Below, piece after piece: positions 8,765 to 17,456 of a DNA stretch of 64,000 nucleotides (its first letter is position 1; the number at the start of each line of letters is the position of its first letter). Under the pieces are notes generated by a model that made no database searches, had not been told where the DNA came from, and saw nothing but the letters and a program-made list of their open reading frames with translations. The stretch comes from Arthrobacter gandavensis (GTDB lineage: Bacteria > Actinomycetota > Actinomycetes > Actinomycetales > Micrococcaceae): contig NZ_JADKYW010000006.1 in NCBI RefSeq assembly GCF_015355785.1, forward strand, positions 268,936 to 332,935, read 5' to 3'. A program made the translations under genes and the position numbers.

Positions 8765-8801
8765 CAGGGTGCCCCTTCCGGTATTCGGAAGAGGCACCCT
8801 G
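8765..8801 (-). terminator. Stem-loop terminator of the LysM-NlpC/P60 gene
   Basis: CAGGGTGCC (8765-8773) pairs with GGCACCCTG (8793-8801), with an inner CTTCC/GGAAG extension. On the minus strand a short T-containing stretch (CTTTAACTGTTT) follows. It lies 41 bases past the stop of the gene. Confidence 0.7.
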
Positions 8802-8841
8802 GGTGCTGCACGGCAGGGGTGAAGCCGGACAGCCAAGCAGA

Positions 8842-9771
8842 CTATGCGCGGTAGTAGACGGGGCCCGAGCCGAGGTTGGCGGTCGCGACAACGGTCTGGT
8901 TGCCGTTCATTCCGCTGTGGATGGCCTGGCCGTCGCCGATGTAGATGGCGATGTGGGGGACACCTGCTCCGCCGTTGGCGTAGTAGATCATGTCACCCGG
9001 CTGGGGGTTGGAAACCGGCGTACCGTAGGCAGCCAGCTGTGCGGGGGACAGGTCGCCGACCGAGTGGCCTGCTGCACGCAGTGCCTGCTCCACGAGGATG
9101 GTGCAGTCCTGTGCCGCGCCCAGCTGGGCATAGGCGGAGCTCAGCATGATTGCGCCGGCGCCGGAAGCTGCAGCAGCAGGTGCCGGGCTAACCGCCTGGG
9201 TGGTCACGTTGCTCTCGTATCCGGTGTAGGTTCCGGGATCGGTGTAGGTGGCAGCAGGAGCTGCGGCCTGGACCGGAGCCGCGTAGGTCTCAGCCGGAAC
9301 GTATGTCTCCACCGGTGCTGCGGCAGCGGCCGGAGCTGCTGCGGCTTCACCGGAGACAGTGATGACGTCGCCGGGATAGATGATGGATTCAATGGACAGG
9401 CCGTTGAGTGCCAGGACGCTGTCCAGGGCCACGCCGTAGGATGCGGAGATTGCGCCCAGGGTGTCACCGGATACAACGGTATGGGTAACCGCTGCGGCCG
9501 GCGCCGGAGTCTCGGCTGCCGGGGCAGCTGCGGGCTGGGCCGCTGCGGGCTGGGCCGCCGGGGCGACGAAGGTGCTTGCTGCCGGTGCCGGGGTCTCGTC
9601 GATGACGGCGCTGGCCTGGGCCGGTGCTGCCATGCCGAACATCAGGCCTGAGCCTGCCACGACCGCTGCTGCGGTGCCGGTGACGGTGCGTGCCTTGACG
9701 GGTGCTGCTTTTGCGATCGTGGTCCAGATGCTGGACTCTGCGCAGTGACGTCCGCGATTCTTAGAAGACAA
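8842..9771 (-). CDS. Secreted LysM and NlpC/P60 domain cell-wall hydrolase
   Basis: Probable peptidoglycan endopeptidase, 309 residues. Signal peptide with cleavage near PAQASA (residue about 54), Ala/Pro-rich linker, LysM (HTVVSGDTLGAISASYG to YPGDVITV, about residues 95-140), a second Ala/Pro/Thr/Tyr linker, then NlpC/P60 from about residue 205 with catalytic Cys in QDCTILV (usually DCSGLV) and His in VPHIAIYIG. TTG at 9771 is chosen because GGGAGAGG lies 7 bases upstream. Expression is probably controlled by the c-di-AMP riboswitch in its 5' leader, as for many actinobacterial wall hydrolases. Confidence 0.88.
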   Translation of the reverse strand: MSSKNRGRHCAESSIWTTIAKAAPVKARTVTGTAAAVVAGSGLMFGMAAPAQASAVIDETPAPAASTFVAPAAQPAAAQPAAAPAAETPAPAAAVTHTVVSGDTLGAISASYGVALDSVLALNGLSIESIIYPGDVITVSGEAAAAPAAAAAPVETYVPAETYAAPVQAAAPAATYTDPGTYTGYESNVTTQAVSPAPAAAASGAGAIMLSSAYAQLGAAQDCTILVEQALRAAGHSVGDLSPAQLAAYGTPVSNPQPGDMIYYANGGAGVPHIAIYIGDGQAIHSGMNGNQTVVATANLGSGPVYYRA

Positions 9772-9782
9772 GGTATTACCTC

Positions 9783-9950
9783 TCCCTATACCTGCGAGGT
9801 GAGCTGTCGGGTTCGGATGGGAGTCACCCGGCCGCCGGTCTCATCCGGTCGGCTTAACCCCAAGGATTCAAAGGACCCAAAAAATTGGTTCCCCCGCCCC
9901 TGCCGTCGTTTTGCAAAAGGGACCCCGGCCAAGCGGCAGAGCTAGGTAAC
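9783..9950 (-). promoter_or_regulatory. ydaO-yuaA class c-di-AMP riboswitch
   Basis: On the minus strand the leader contains GGGGGAACCAA (9885-9895), GAATCC further on, and CCGAACCCGACAGCTCACCT (within 9791-9816), in the order and spacing of the ydaO-yuaA aptamer (GGGGGA-CCA, GGG-GAATC, CCGAACCCGUCAGCUAACCUCG). The gene it precedes, a LysM-NlpC/P60 hydrolase, is the classic actinobacterial target. In this class c-di-AMP usually switches expression off. The 5' boundary is approximate. Confidence 0.85.
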
Positions 9951-10522
9951 AAGCCCGGGGCGCCGCATCAGGTTTGCGGCATGCCAAGGACACTAACAGC
10001 AATCTCGGTTTGGTTCCAATTCGGTAACGGAGGCGTGTTGCTGTTGTGTGCAGTGGGGCACAGGTGATATTTGCACCGTGGGTCGTGGCGGTTTGCCCCT
10101 CAGGCCTCACTGGCCCCATGTCGGGCTGCACCGCCGGTACCGGTCCGGACCGCCTCACCGCTGGCAACGGCGGCGCCGAGGCGGGGACCGCTGCACACGC
10201 TCAAGGCCCGGAATTCCGGCGAAGGAGCGGTGCTGAGCACCAGTACAGCAGCGGAGGCATCCGTTCTCCAGCTGCGCAGCGGCTGCCTGAAGAGTCCTTG
10301 ACCGCCACTCTCACCGGACCGCGTCCAGTGACGGCGAACGTACGCTGCTGTGCCCTCGCTCAACCGGTGTGCATGGTGGTGATTGACACATGAATTCATG
10401 ACCCGGCGCAGTGAAATTTTCAGCCCGACGGCGGGGCCCCTTCGCGGATGCCAGGACGTTCCGCCGACCCGTCTGCAGTGGCGTAACTCCAGTTTGGCTG
10501 CTGATATTCCGCTCTTCGGACT
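9951..10522. other. Intergenic region with no convincing gene
   Basis: Between the riboswitch and the membrane-protein gene at 10523. Short open frames exist on both strands (for example 10046-10393), but they have irregular codon use, no ribosome sites and no recognisable motifs. The promoter of the riboswitch/NlpC transcript should lie here, reading leftward; no clear -35/-10 pair was found. Confidence 0.6.
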
Positions 10523-10960
10523 TCAGCTCCGGGAAACGGAGCGGCGTACCGCAGCCCATGCCAGCCAGGAGCCGGCTGCGGTAGTGAGGACAGCGGCCAC
10601 AGGCAGCAGCCACGTCGCCGAGGTTCCTCCCGAGGCGGATACGGCAGCGTAAAGCAGCCAGCAGAGAGTCAGTGCAGCACCTGCCGCGCCGGCACAAAAC
10701 CCGGGGGATTTCCCCGAAGAAGCGCTCATGTACGCCGCTACGCTGGCGGGGCAGGCAAACGATCCGCCCAATATGGCACCGCCCGCGAGGGTCCAGAAAA
10801 TATAGCCGCGCAGGTCTCCGGGCTCGACGGACGAGGCGACGTTGAGCTGGAAGTTCACCATGGCCAGTGCCATGCCTGCCAGGGAGCCCAGCGGGATCAG
10901 GAAAAAGACGGATCCCGCGGTCCGCACTGGGTTGTTGCGCATGGTCTCAACTCTATCCAT
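10523..10960 (-). CDS. Small four-helix integral membrane protein of unknown function
   Basis: About 145 residues with four hydrophobic segments (roughly residues 15-35, 50-70, 88-108 and 115-137) and short charged ends; no family recognised. The start is ambiguous: ATG at 10960 or ATG at 10942, neither with a strong ribosome site. It is transcribed away from the small repeat protein at 11213, leaving a 252-base divergent intergenic region. Confidence 0.6.
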   Translation of the reverse strand: MDRVETMRNNPVRTAGSVFFLIPLGSLAGMALAMVNFQLNVASSVEPGDLRGYIFWTLAGGAILGGSFACPASVAAYMSASSGKSPGFCAGAAGAALTLCWLLYAAVSASGGTSATWLLPVAAVLTTAAGSWLAWAAVRRSVSRS

Positions 10961-11212
10961 GGCGGCAGTGACGGGCGGAATGAGACTCGAAGAACATCGA
11001 TCTTTTTATGAATGACTCAGAATAACTGCTAGTCTCGTATCAGCGCCTGACGTATTTGCGCCAGGCATTTCCGTCCGTAGCCGGTCACCTGCAAAGGACC
11101 GGGGACCTGCGCAGCCTGCCCCGCAGGCGGCTCCCATTGCACCGCAACGCCGCCCAGGATCCGGCGTGCTTTGTGCTGCCCGGCTGCCAGCCACCATCCC
11201 AAGAGGAGAACA

Positions 11213-11572
11213 ATGTTCGAGACCACCACTTCCATCCCCGCCCAGACTATCCAGGCCCGGGCCGCAGCCCGGCAGCCGGTCTCGGGCCATGCCTCAGCGT
11301 TCGTTCCCGGCAGCCGCGGTGCCGCGCTGGGCGGAAATTACGTCGCTGCCTTCAGCCAGTCCACGTCCGTGCCGCCCCGCCGGAACGGTTCCCGGCCGAG
11401 CCTGCCTTCCGGTCATGGATACACCGCGCGGTTCGACGGCGCGGCTCACCGTGTCTCGGCCGCAGCGGTGGACAGCTATACGGCTGCCTTCGGTTCTGCG
11501 GCTGGTGCAGCGAGCCGGTCACAGCACCCTGCCTCCGGCGGGCGCGGCAGTTACACGGACGCGAACCTGTAA
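11213..11572 (+). CDS. Small protein with degenerate Tyr-x-x-x-Phe repeats, unknown function
   Basis: 119 residues starting MFETTTS; ATG follows a strong AGAGGAGA site. No signal peptide and no enzyme motif. The body contains four spaced, related units: NYVAAF, GYTARF, SYTAAF and a final GSYTDANL, separated by Ser/Gly/Ala/Arg linkers. Short proteins with repeated G-S-Y-[VT] units occur in Arthrobacter relatives, but I know of no established function. The gene stands alone, 174 bases before the trkH-type gene. Confidence 0.6.
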   Translation: MFETTTSIPAQTIQARAAARQPVSGHASAFVPGSRGAALGGNYVAAFSQSTSVPPRRNGSRPSLPSGHGYTARFDGAAHRVSAAAVDSYTAAFGSAAGAASRSQHPASGGRGSYTDANL

Positions 11573-11746
11573 CTGCTCCGCACTCCGTCCCCGGCATTCC
11601 CCATCGGGACAGGCTCCGCTCTGGCATGAAACTGCCAAACACCGGAAGCATGGCCGGGAAACCCCCTGCCGGACGCAGCTATTCAACAGCACGGGGCCGG
11701 TGGCGCAGCGCGGAACCACGGCAACACGCCGGCGTACTGTCAGAAT

Positions 11747-13102
11747 GTGCCTGAGCGTGCCGGGCCGGGCGGCCGCCGGCGGGTCCCGCGCCCTTCACAA
11801 GTTGTCTTCCTCGGTTTCGTAGCCGCAGCCCTCTGCGGAACGGGACTGCTGATGCTGCCTGCCTCGGACGCGGTACCCGGGAACGCCTCCTTTACGGAAG
11901 CGCTTTTCACCTCGGTTTCCGCGCTCCGCGTTACCGGACTCTCAGTGGTTGAGACCCACATGTACTGGTCCGCCTTCGGACACGTTGTCATCCTTGCTCT
12001 GATCCAGGTCGGTGGGCTGGGCGTCATGACGTTCGCCTCGATGGTAGGCCTGGCAGTCATGGGACGGTACAGGTTCCGGTCCCGGCTGCAGGCCGTAGCC
12101 GAAAACCGCAGCCAGGACCTGGACAGCACACCGCGGGTGATCGGCGGCGTCGTGCGCATCTCCCTCGCCACCGAAGCAGTGATAGCGCTGCTGCTGGCTT
12201 TGCGGTTCCGGCTTGGCTACGGCATGGATCCCGGTGAAGCCGTCTGGCTGGGGGTGTTCCATGCCGTCTCGGCTTTCAATAGTGCGGGGTTTTCCCTATT
12301 TCCACGGAACCTGGAGGGCTTTGGGGCGGATCCCCTGGTATGCCTTCCTGTGGCCGCCGCCGTAATCATCGGGGGGCTGGGTTTTCCGGTGCTTGTCCAA
12401 CTGCGCCGCGCCTGGCGGAGTCCGCTGCGCTGGACCATCAACACGCGGCTGGTGCTGTGGGGGACATTGATCCTGCTGCCGGCCGGAACGGCCTTTCTTG
12501 CACTGTGTGAATGGAACAACCCGCAAACTCTCGGCGCCCTCACGGGCCCGGAACGGTTCCTGGCCGCGTTCTTCATGTCTGCGCAAACCAGGACCGCGGG
12601 CTTCAGTTCGATCGACGTCGTCAACATGGAACCGCTGTCCTGGCTGGGAATGGATGTGCTGATGTTTGTTGGCGCGGCACCGGCCGGAACCGGCGGCGGC
12701 ATCAAGGTGACAACCTTCGCGGTGCTGGTGTTCGCCGTTGTCGCTGAGGCACGCGGCAACGAGCAGGTGACGGCCCTCGGCAAAGCGCTGCCCGCCTTCG
12801 CCGCACGGCAGGCCCTGGTTCTGGTCCTGGTCGCTGCCGGAGTCATCGCTGTTTCAACCGGGGCGCTGATGGCCATGTCCAGCCACTCGATGGACCGGCT
12901 GCTGTTCGAGACGGTTTCGGCATTTGGGACAGTGGGGCTCTCCGCCGGCGTCTCGTCTTCCCTTCCCGTAGCGGGGGAGATGATCCTGGTGGTACTTATG
13001 TTCACAGGCCGGCTCGGACCCGTTCTGCTCGCCTCGGCGCTCGTCCTGCGGGAGCGCCGGCTTAGGTACCGGCTCCCTGAGGAAAGGCCGATCATTGGCT
13101 AA
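11747..13102 (+). CDS. TrkH/KtrB family potassium uptake membrane protein
   Basis: Potassium-conducting subunit, 451 residues, many membrane segments. The four pore-loop glycines of the family are visible in VTGLSV, NSAGFSLF, RTAGFSSID and TVGLSAGV; the first loop reads ALRVTGL where AVCVTGL or AVSVTGL is more usual. The GTG start at 11747 has no clear ribosome site. The last 8 bases overlap the TrkA-type gene, so the channel and its gating ring are made together. KtrB-like by length and by pairing with a single-RCK partner. Confidence 0.85.
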   Translation: MPERAGPGGRRRVPRPSQVVFLGFVAAALCGTGLLMLPASDAVPGNASFTEALFTSVSALRVTGLSVVETHMYWSAFGHVVILALIQVGGLGVMTFASMVGLAVMGRYRFRSRLQAVAENRSQDLDSTPRVIGGVVRISLATEAVIALLLALRFRLGYGMDPGEAVWLGVFHAVSAFNSAGFSLFPRNLEGFGADPLVCLPVAAAVIIGGLGFPVLVQLRRAWRSPLRWTINTRLVLWGTLILLPAGTAFLALCEWNNPQTLGALTGPERFLAAFFMSAQTRTAGFSSIDVVNMEPLSWLGMDVLMFVGAAPAGTGGGIKVTTFAVLVFAVVAEARGNEQVTALGKALPAFAARQALVLVLVAAGVIAVSTGALMAMSSHSMDRLLFETVSAFGTVGLSAGVSSSLPVAGEMILVVLMFTGRLGPVLLASALVLRERRLRYRLPEERPIIG

Positions 13103-13790
13103 GTTCAACCTTTTCAGCGGCAGGGAGGCAAAGCGGATCAGTGAGTCCGACGCCGTGGCGGTGATCGGTCTTGGACGGTTCGGGCAGGCACTCGCCCTTG
13201 AGCTTATGGCAAGCGGCACCGATGTCCTGGGGGTGGACGGGGACCATGAAGTGGTGCAGGGCCTGGACGGGCGCCTGACCTACGCAGTGGCCGCGGATGC
13301 CACCAGGGAAGATGTCCTGCGCCAGCTGTCAATTCCGGAGTTCAACCGTGTTGTGGTGGCCATTGGCCGGGACATCGGAGCCAGCATCCTTACGGTGTCC
13401 CTTTTGCTGCGCTTCGGCGTGCCCCAGATCTGGGCGGAAGCTGTCACCGAGGCGCACGGAACGGTGCTTGAGCAGCTGGGGGTGCACCATGTGGTGTTTC
13501 CGGAGAAGGACATGGGGTGCCGGGTGGCGCACCTGGTTCAGGGGAGCCTGCTGGACTACATTCCGCTGGGCGGGAGCTTCGCCGTGATCGAAACCGCGCC
13601 GCGGGAATTCCTGGCCGGCGCCACGATTTACCAGTCGCAGGTGCGCAGGCGGTTCGGCGTCGTGATCGTGGCTGTCCGCAAGTCCGACGGCGAGTGGCGG
13701 TTCGCGGAGCCCGACCTCCTGATCGAAGAGGGCGATGAACTCCTGGTGGCAGGACCCACGCGGAAGGCCGAGGCCTTCAGCCGACGCTAG
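13095..13790 (+). CDS. TrkA/KtrA family potassium channel regulatory protein (RCK domain)
   Basis: Cytoplasmic gating subunit of the adjacent potassium transporter, 231 residues. RCK_N Rossmann motif VIGLGRFGQALA (about residues 23-34) followed by an acidic D (GVDGD) for nucleotide binding; RCK_C domain in the last 80 residues (LAGATIYQSQVRRRFG, EEGDELLVAG). The start is TTG at 13095 inside the end of the trkH-type gene, preceded by AGGAAAGG. Such subunits bind NAD(H), ATP/ADP or, in the C domain of some KtrA proteins, c-di-AMP; a c-di-AMP riboswitch lies nearby at 9783. Confidence 0.87.
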   Translation: MAKFNLFSGREAKRISESDAVAVIGLGRFGQALALELMASGTDVLGVDGDHEVVQGLDGRLTYAVAADATREDVLRQLSIPEFNRVVVAIGRDIGASILTVSLLLRFGVPQIWAEAVTEAHGTVLEQLGVHHVVFPEKDMGCRVAHLVQGSLLDYIPLGGSFAVIETAPREFLAGATIYQSQVRRRFGVVIVAVRKSDGEWRFAEPDLLIEEGDELLVAGPTRKAEAFSRR

Positions 13791-13955
13791 TCCCTGCGGG
13801 AGTCCGCCGCTGGGCCGGCATTCCGGTTCGCCCGGGATTGTGTCGCCATAGTGACGAAGCTGAGGTGACGGTGCCTATATACTCATCGCAAAGTTGGATG
13901 CTGTCCAAAATTAGCTGAATTCCAACATAAGTCCGCCCGCCTTCAAGGAGCCACC

Positions 13956-14810
13956 ATGACCTCGACCGCCCGGCCAACCGACCAGCCTCGACAAGATGAC
14001 GGGTACTTCGGCCCCGGAAGCATCAGCTGGCAGCTCTATTCGGACCCATCGGCCAAGCTCGGCGGAATGGCCGCACTGCTGCTGCAGGCACTGAATCCCG
14101 GAATGATGCGTCTGTTTTCCCATGTCAGTACTGCCGGCCAGGACGCAGCAGCCAGGGGCGAGCGGACCGGGCAATACATCGACACGACGATCTTCGGGGA
14201 CAGGGCGCACGCCGACGCCGCTGCCCGGTCTGTTCGCGGAATGCACAAGCATGCGAACTGGCAGGATCCGGTAGGCGGGCAGACGCTTCGCGCGGAAACC
14301 GAAGACTGGATGGACTGGACGCACAACACGCTCGTCTTTGCAGTGCTCCGGGCTGCCGAAGCATATGGGCCCAGGCTCACCGCGCAGCAGCAGGACCAGT
14401 TTGTGGTTGAGCAGCACATCTCCGCCGGGCTTGTGGGAATCGATCCGGACCGCCTGCCGGCAACCTATGCGGAACTGGAACAGTACATCGACGGGCAAAA
14501 GGACTGGCTGGCGCTGTGCCTGCCCGCCGCTGAGGTAAGCCGATCCCTCCGGCAGCCGTCCCTGCGGGGAAATCCGGTGAAGGTGTGGACAGGAATAGTC
14601 ATCCAGGACGGAATCCTCTTCCTGTTGCCGGACTGGGCACTGCTGCTCTACGGTGTCGCCGGCCGTCCAATGAGCCTGCGTGGTGCAGCCAGGACGACGA
14701 AGGCCATGATGGCTGCGGCGCGCCGGAACCGCCCCTATGAGGACGTCATTACCGCCCTCACTACGAAGGTGGATACCCATCCCTACCGCAAGGTCCGCAA
14801 CCGTGCGTGA
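13956..14810 (+). CDS. MpaB-type (DUF2236) oxygenase family protein
   Basis: 284 residues of the family now called oxygenase MpaB / latex-clearing-protein-like, in which His residues bind heme or another metal centre. Visible: GPGSISWQLYSD near the N-terminus, RGMHKHANW (about residues 89-97) and DWTHNTLVF, the usual His positions. ATG follows CAAGGAG. A TATACT hexamer at 13878-13883 is a possible -10. The gene's TGA overlaps the next gene's GTG (GTGA), so an oxygenase and a membrane phosphodiesterase are co-translated. Substrate unknown; soluble or peripheral protein. Confidence 0.75.
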   Translation: MTSTARPTDQPRQDDGYFGPGSISWQLYSDPSAKLGGMAALLLQALNPGMMRLFSHVSTAGQDAAARGERTGQYIDTTIFGDRAHADAAARSVRGMHKHANWQDPVGGQTLRAETEDWMDWTHNTLVFAVLRAAEAYGPRLTAQQQDQFVVEQHISAGLVGIDPDRLPATYAELEQYIDGQKDWLALCLPAAEVSRSLRQPSLRGNPVKVWTGIVIQDGILFLLPDWALLLYGVAGRPMSLRGAARTTKAMMAAARRNRPYEDVITALTTKVDTHPYRKVRNRA

Positions 14811-16774
14811 ACTGGGCTTGCCGGGCCCGCTGCGCCCCGGGCGGCGCAGCCATGACTAAGGGACTGCAGGAAGCCGGCCGTCGCAGCGCGTCCACCGGAA
14901 AGCGCGCAGCCCGGACGGCACTGCCGGCCGGACTGACATTCCGGCGGCTCGTCCCCGGCCTGATGCGGGCCGGCTGGGACGTGCTGAGACGGGGAGGGTG
15001 GCGGCTGCTTGCCGTGTATGCGGTCAGCCAGGTCATCCCGCTGGCCTTCGTCTCGCCGCTGATTCATTGGATGTTCACCCAGGCGCTTGCGTCCGCCGGG
15101 ATCCATGCGGTGACGTCTGAGGCAATCGCCGCGATGCTCGCCAGCGGGGTTTCCGTCACTTGGCTGGCGGGACTGTCCGTGCTCGCACTGCTGGCTGTTT
15201 CCCTGCAGCTCAGCTTCCTGGTGGTAGCGGTGGACCTGGTGCGCAGCGGTACCGGCCTTCGGCCCCCGGTGCTGGGGGCCGGACTCCTTGCCGTCATGCG
15301 CCGCATTGTCCGGCCCGGATTCATGCCCCTGGGTGCGTACCTGTTCCTTGTGGTTCCGCTGACGCAGGCTGGTTTCTTTTCGGTCCTGACGCATGCGATT
15401 GCCATACCGAACTTCGTCAGCGGTGAAATGCTCAAGTCGACGCCGGGAACGCTCATCTACGTCTCGTTCCTGGTTGTGGCAGGAACTGCTGCGCTGCGGT
15501 ATTCGCTGGCGGTGCCGCTGTTTGCCGTGTACGGGGTGCCCGGAGGTAAGGCGATGCGCCTGAGCCGGCGCGCGACGGGCCGGACCACCCCGGCCCTGCT
15601 CGCTGCCGGTGCAGCCGCTGCAGCGGCGGCCCTGCTGGCAGGGGCCGTGCTGATGGTGCTGGCGATTCTTCCCACCCTTGCCGCAGACCTTGTCTTTCCC
15701 CGGGCCGCCGCTGGAGTTGCCGCTTTTGCCCTGGGTGCGGCCCAGGTAGCCGGGGTGGGAATCGCCGGCGGTTTTGTGCTCTTCGTAGCGGGAATGCTCC
15801 TGGAACTCATGAACCGCAGCATGCCTCTGCTTGGTCTGGAGGGGCAGCGTGAGGATCGAATCGCCGGACCGGGGGCCGCGTCCGGGCCGCCCAGTGCGGG
15901 TAAGAGTCGAAGGCGGGGCACAATGGTGGCCGGCGCCGCCGTCGTCCCCGCCTTGGTGCTGGGACTGATCAATATTCCGGTCATGGACGGCCTGCGTGAT
16001 GTTCCCCGAACGCTGGTCCTGGGACACCGCGGGTTCAGCGGCGGCGGCGTCGAAAACACGATCTCCGGTCTGCGTGCTGCAGCGGACGCGGGCGCCGATC
16101 TTGTCGAGATGGATGTTATGCAGACATCAGACGGGCAGTTCGTTGCCATGCACGATGCATCCCTGCAGCGGTTGGCGGGACGCAGGGACGCGGTGGGAGA
16201 CCTGACCCTTGCCGAGCTCACCTCCATTGCCGTGAAGGACCAGTTTGGGCACATCGATTTGATTCCCTCACTTGGCGACTATGTCCTCGCCGCCAAGGAG
16301 GCCGGACAGCCGCTGCTGATTGAGCTGAAGCTTCACGGCGGAGAAACCGATGATTACGTCGAGCGGCTGATTGCCGAGCTGGAGTCCCTGGATGCCCTGC
16401 ATGAAAACATCTACCACTCGCTGAGCCTGGAGAAGGCCGAAGAGCTAAAGCGTCTGCGGCCCGGGCTTTACGTGGGCCTCACCCTCGCCGTGGCGGGCGT
16501 CGCGTCGCCGCAGACCACTGCTGACTTCATTGTGGTGGAGGAAGCCTCGTATACCGGGGCGGTCCGTGAGTCGGCCTGGGCGGACGGAAAGCAGGTTTAC
16601 GTGTGGACCGTGAACAACCGCGATGCCACCCGGAGCATGCTCCGGGAGAACGTTGACGGCATCATCACCGACCATCCGGATGTGGCTCTGCGGGACCGTG
16701 CCTCGATGGGCCCGAGTGAGGCCTTGACTGCCAAGCTGTACGACGCCGTCATGCGCTTCGTGGTGATTTTCTAG
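14807..16774 (+). CDS. Membrane-anchored glycerophosphodiester phosphodiesterase
   Basis: 655 residues in two parts: an N-terminal domain with about eight membrane segments (residues about 55-340, the glycerophosphoryl diester phosphodiesterase membrane domain) and a C-terminal GDPD TIM barrel from about residue 400. The barrel has the family motifs LGHRGFSGGG, VENTISGLRA, LVEMDVMQTSDG and the second His in MHDASL; DGIITDHPD closes it. It should hydrolyse glycerophosphodiesters to glycerol-3-phosphate and an alcohol, probably outside the membrane. The GTG at 14807 overlaps the previous stop; ATG at 14852 is the alternative start. Confidence 0.85.
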   Translation: MNWACRARCAPGGAAMTKGLQEAGRRSASTGKRAARTALPAGLTFRRLVPGLMRAGWDVLRRGGWRLLAVYAVSQVIPLAFVSPLIHWMFTQALASAGIHAVTSEAIAAMLASGVSVTWLAGLSVLALLAVSLQLSFLVVAVDLVRSGTGLRPPVLGAGLLAVMRRIVRPGFMPLGAYLFLVVPLTQAGFFSVLTHAIAIPNFVSGEMLKSTPGTLIYVSFLVVAGTAALRYSLAVPLFAVYGVPGGKAMRLSRRATGRTTPALLAAGAAAAAAALLAGAVLMVLAILPTLAADLVFPRAAAGVAAFALGAAQVAGVGIAGGFVLFVAGMLLELMNRSMPLLGLEGQREDRIAGPGAASGPPSAGKSRRRGTMVAGAAVVPALVLGLINIPVMDGLRDVPRTLVLGHRGFSGGGVENTISGLRAAADAGADLVEMDVMQTSDGQFVAMHDASLQRLAGRRDAVGDLTLAELTSIAVKDQFGHIDLIPSLGDYVLAAKEAGQPLLIELKLHGGETDDYVERLIAELESLDALHENIYHSLSLEKAEELKRLRPGLYVGLTLAVAGVASPQTTADFIVVEEASYTGAVRESAWADGKQVYVWTVNNRDATRSMLRENVDGIITDHPDVALRDRASMGPSEALTAKLYDAVMRFVVIF

Positions 16775-16794
16775 CCGGCGCCGCTGGAGCTGCC

Positions 16795-17190
<396 letters not shown>

Positions 17191-17204
17191 TCAAGGAGAA
17201 AATC

Positions 17205-17381
17205 ATGTGCCGTGCCGTTAAGTGCCGCAGCTGCGGAAAGTCCACCTGGGCGGGCTGCGGGAACCACGTGCAGGAGGTCATGCGGAGTATTCCGAAGTCG
17301 GACCGCTGTACCTGTGACCGGAATGCACCTGCCCCGAAGGCCGAGAACGCGGGATGGCTGGCCAAGCTGTTCGGCCGCTGA
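17205..17381 (+). CDS. Tiny Cys-rich protein divergent from the CsoR/CstR repressor
   Basis: 58 residues, ATG preceded by AAGGAGA. Six Cys: C2, C7, C10 (CRSCGK), C18 (WAGCGNH), C35 and C37 (RCTC), plus His21, an arrangement suited to a zinc ribbon or iron site. The C-terminus ends in WLAKLFGR, possibly an amphipathic tail. Short proteins with the C-x2-CGK-[ST]TWAGCG-x-H pattern occur widely, but I know no assigned function. Divergence from a thiol-based repressor with a shared operator suggests a role in metal or reactive-sulfur handling. Separate from any larger frame and convincingly coding. Confidence 0.8.
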   Translation: MCRAVKCRSCGKSTWAGCGNHVQEVMRSIPKSDRCTCDRNAPAPKAENAGWLAKLFGR

Positions 17382-17456
17382 CCGGCGCCGCACTGGAGGG
17401 CGCAGAACGGCCGCGGCGGGCTGCGCCCTTCGCAGCCGGCCGCGAATCCCGGCCGG

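Noticed and set aside
8455-9651. 398-codon plus-strand frame across the NlpC/P60 gene
   Set aside because: Gly/Cys/Arg-rich shadow translation antisense to a gene with clear LysM and NlpC motifs.
10046-10393. 115-codon plus-strand frame in the gap before 10523
   Set aside because: No ribosome site, no homology-like motif, overlapping frames on all phases; treated as non-coding.
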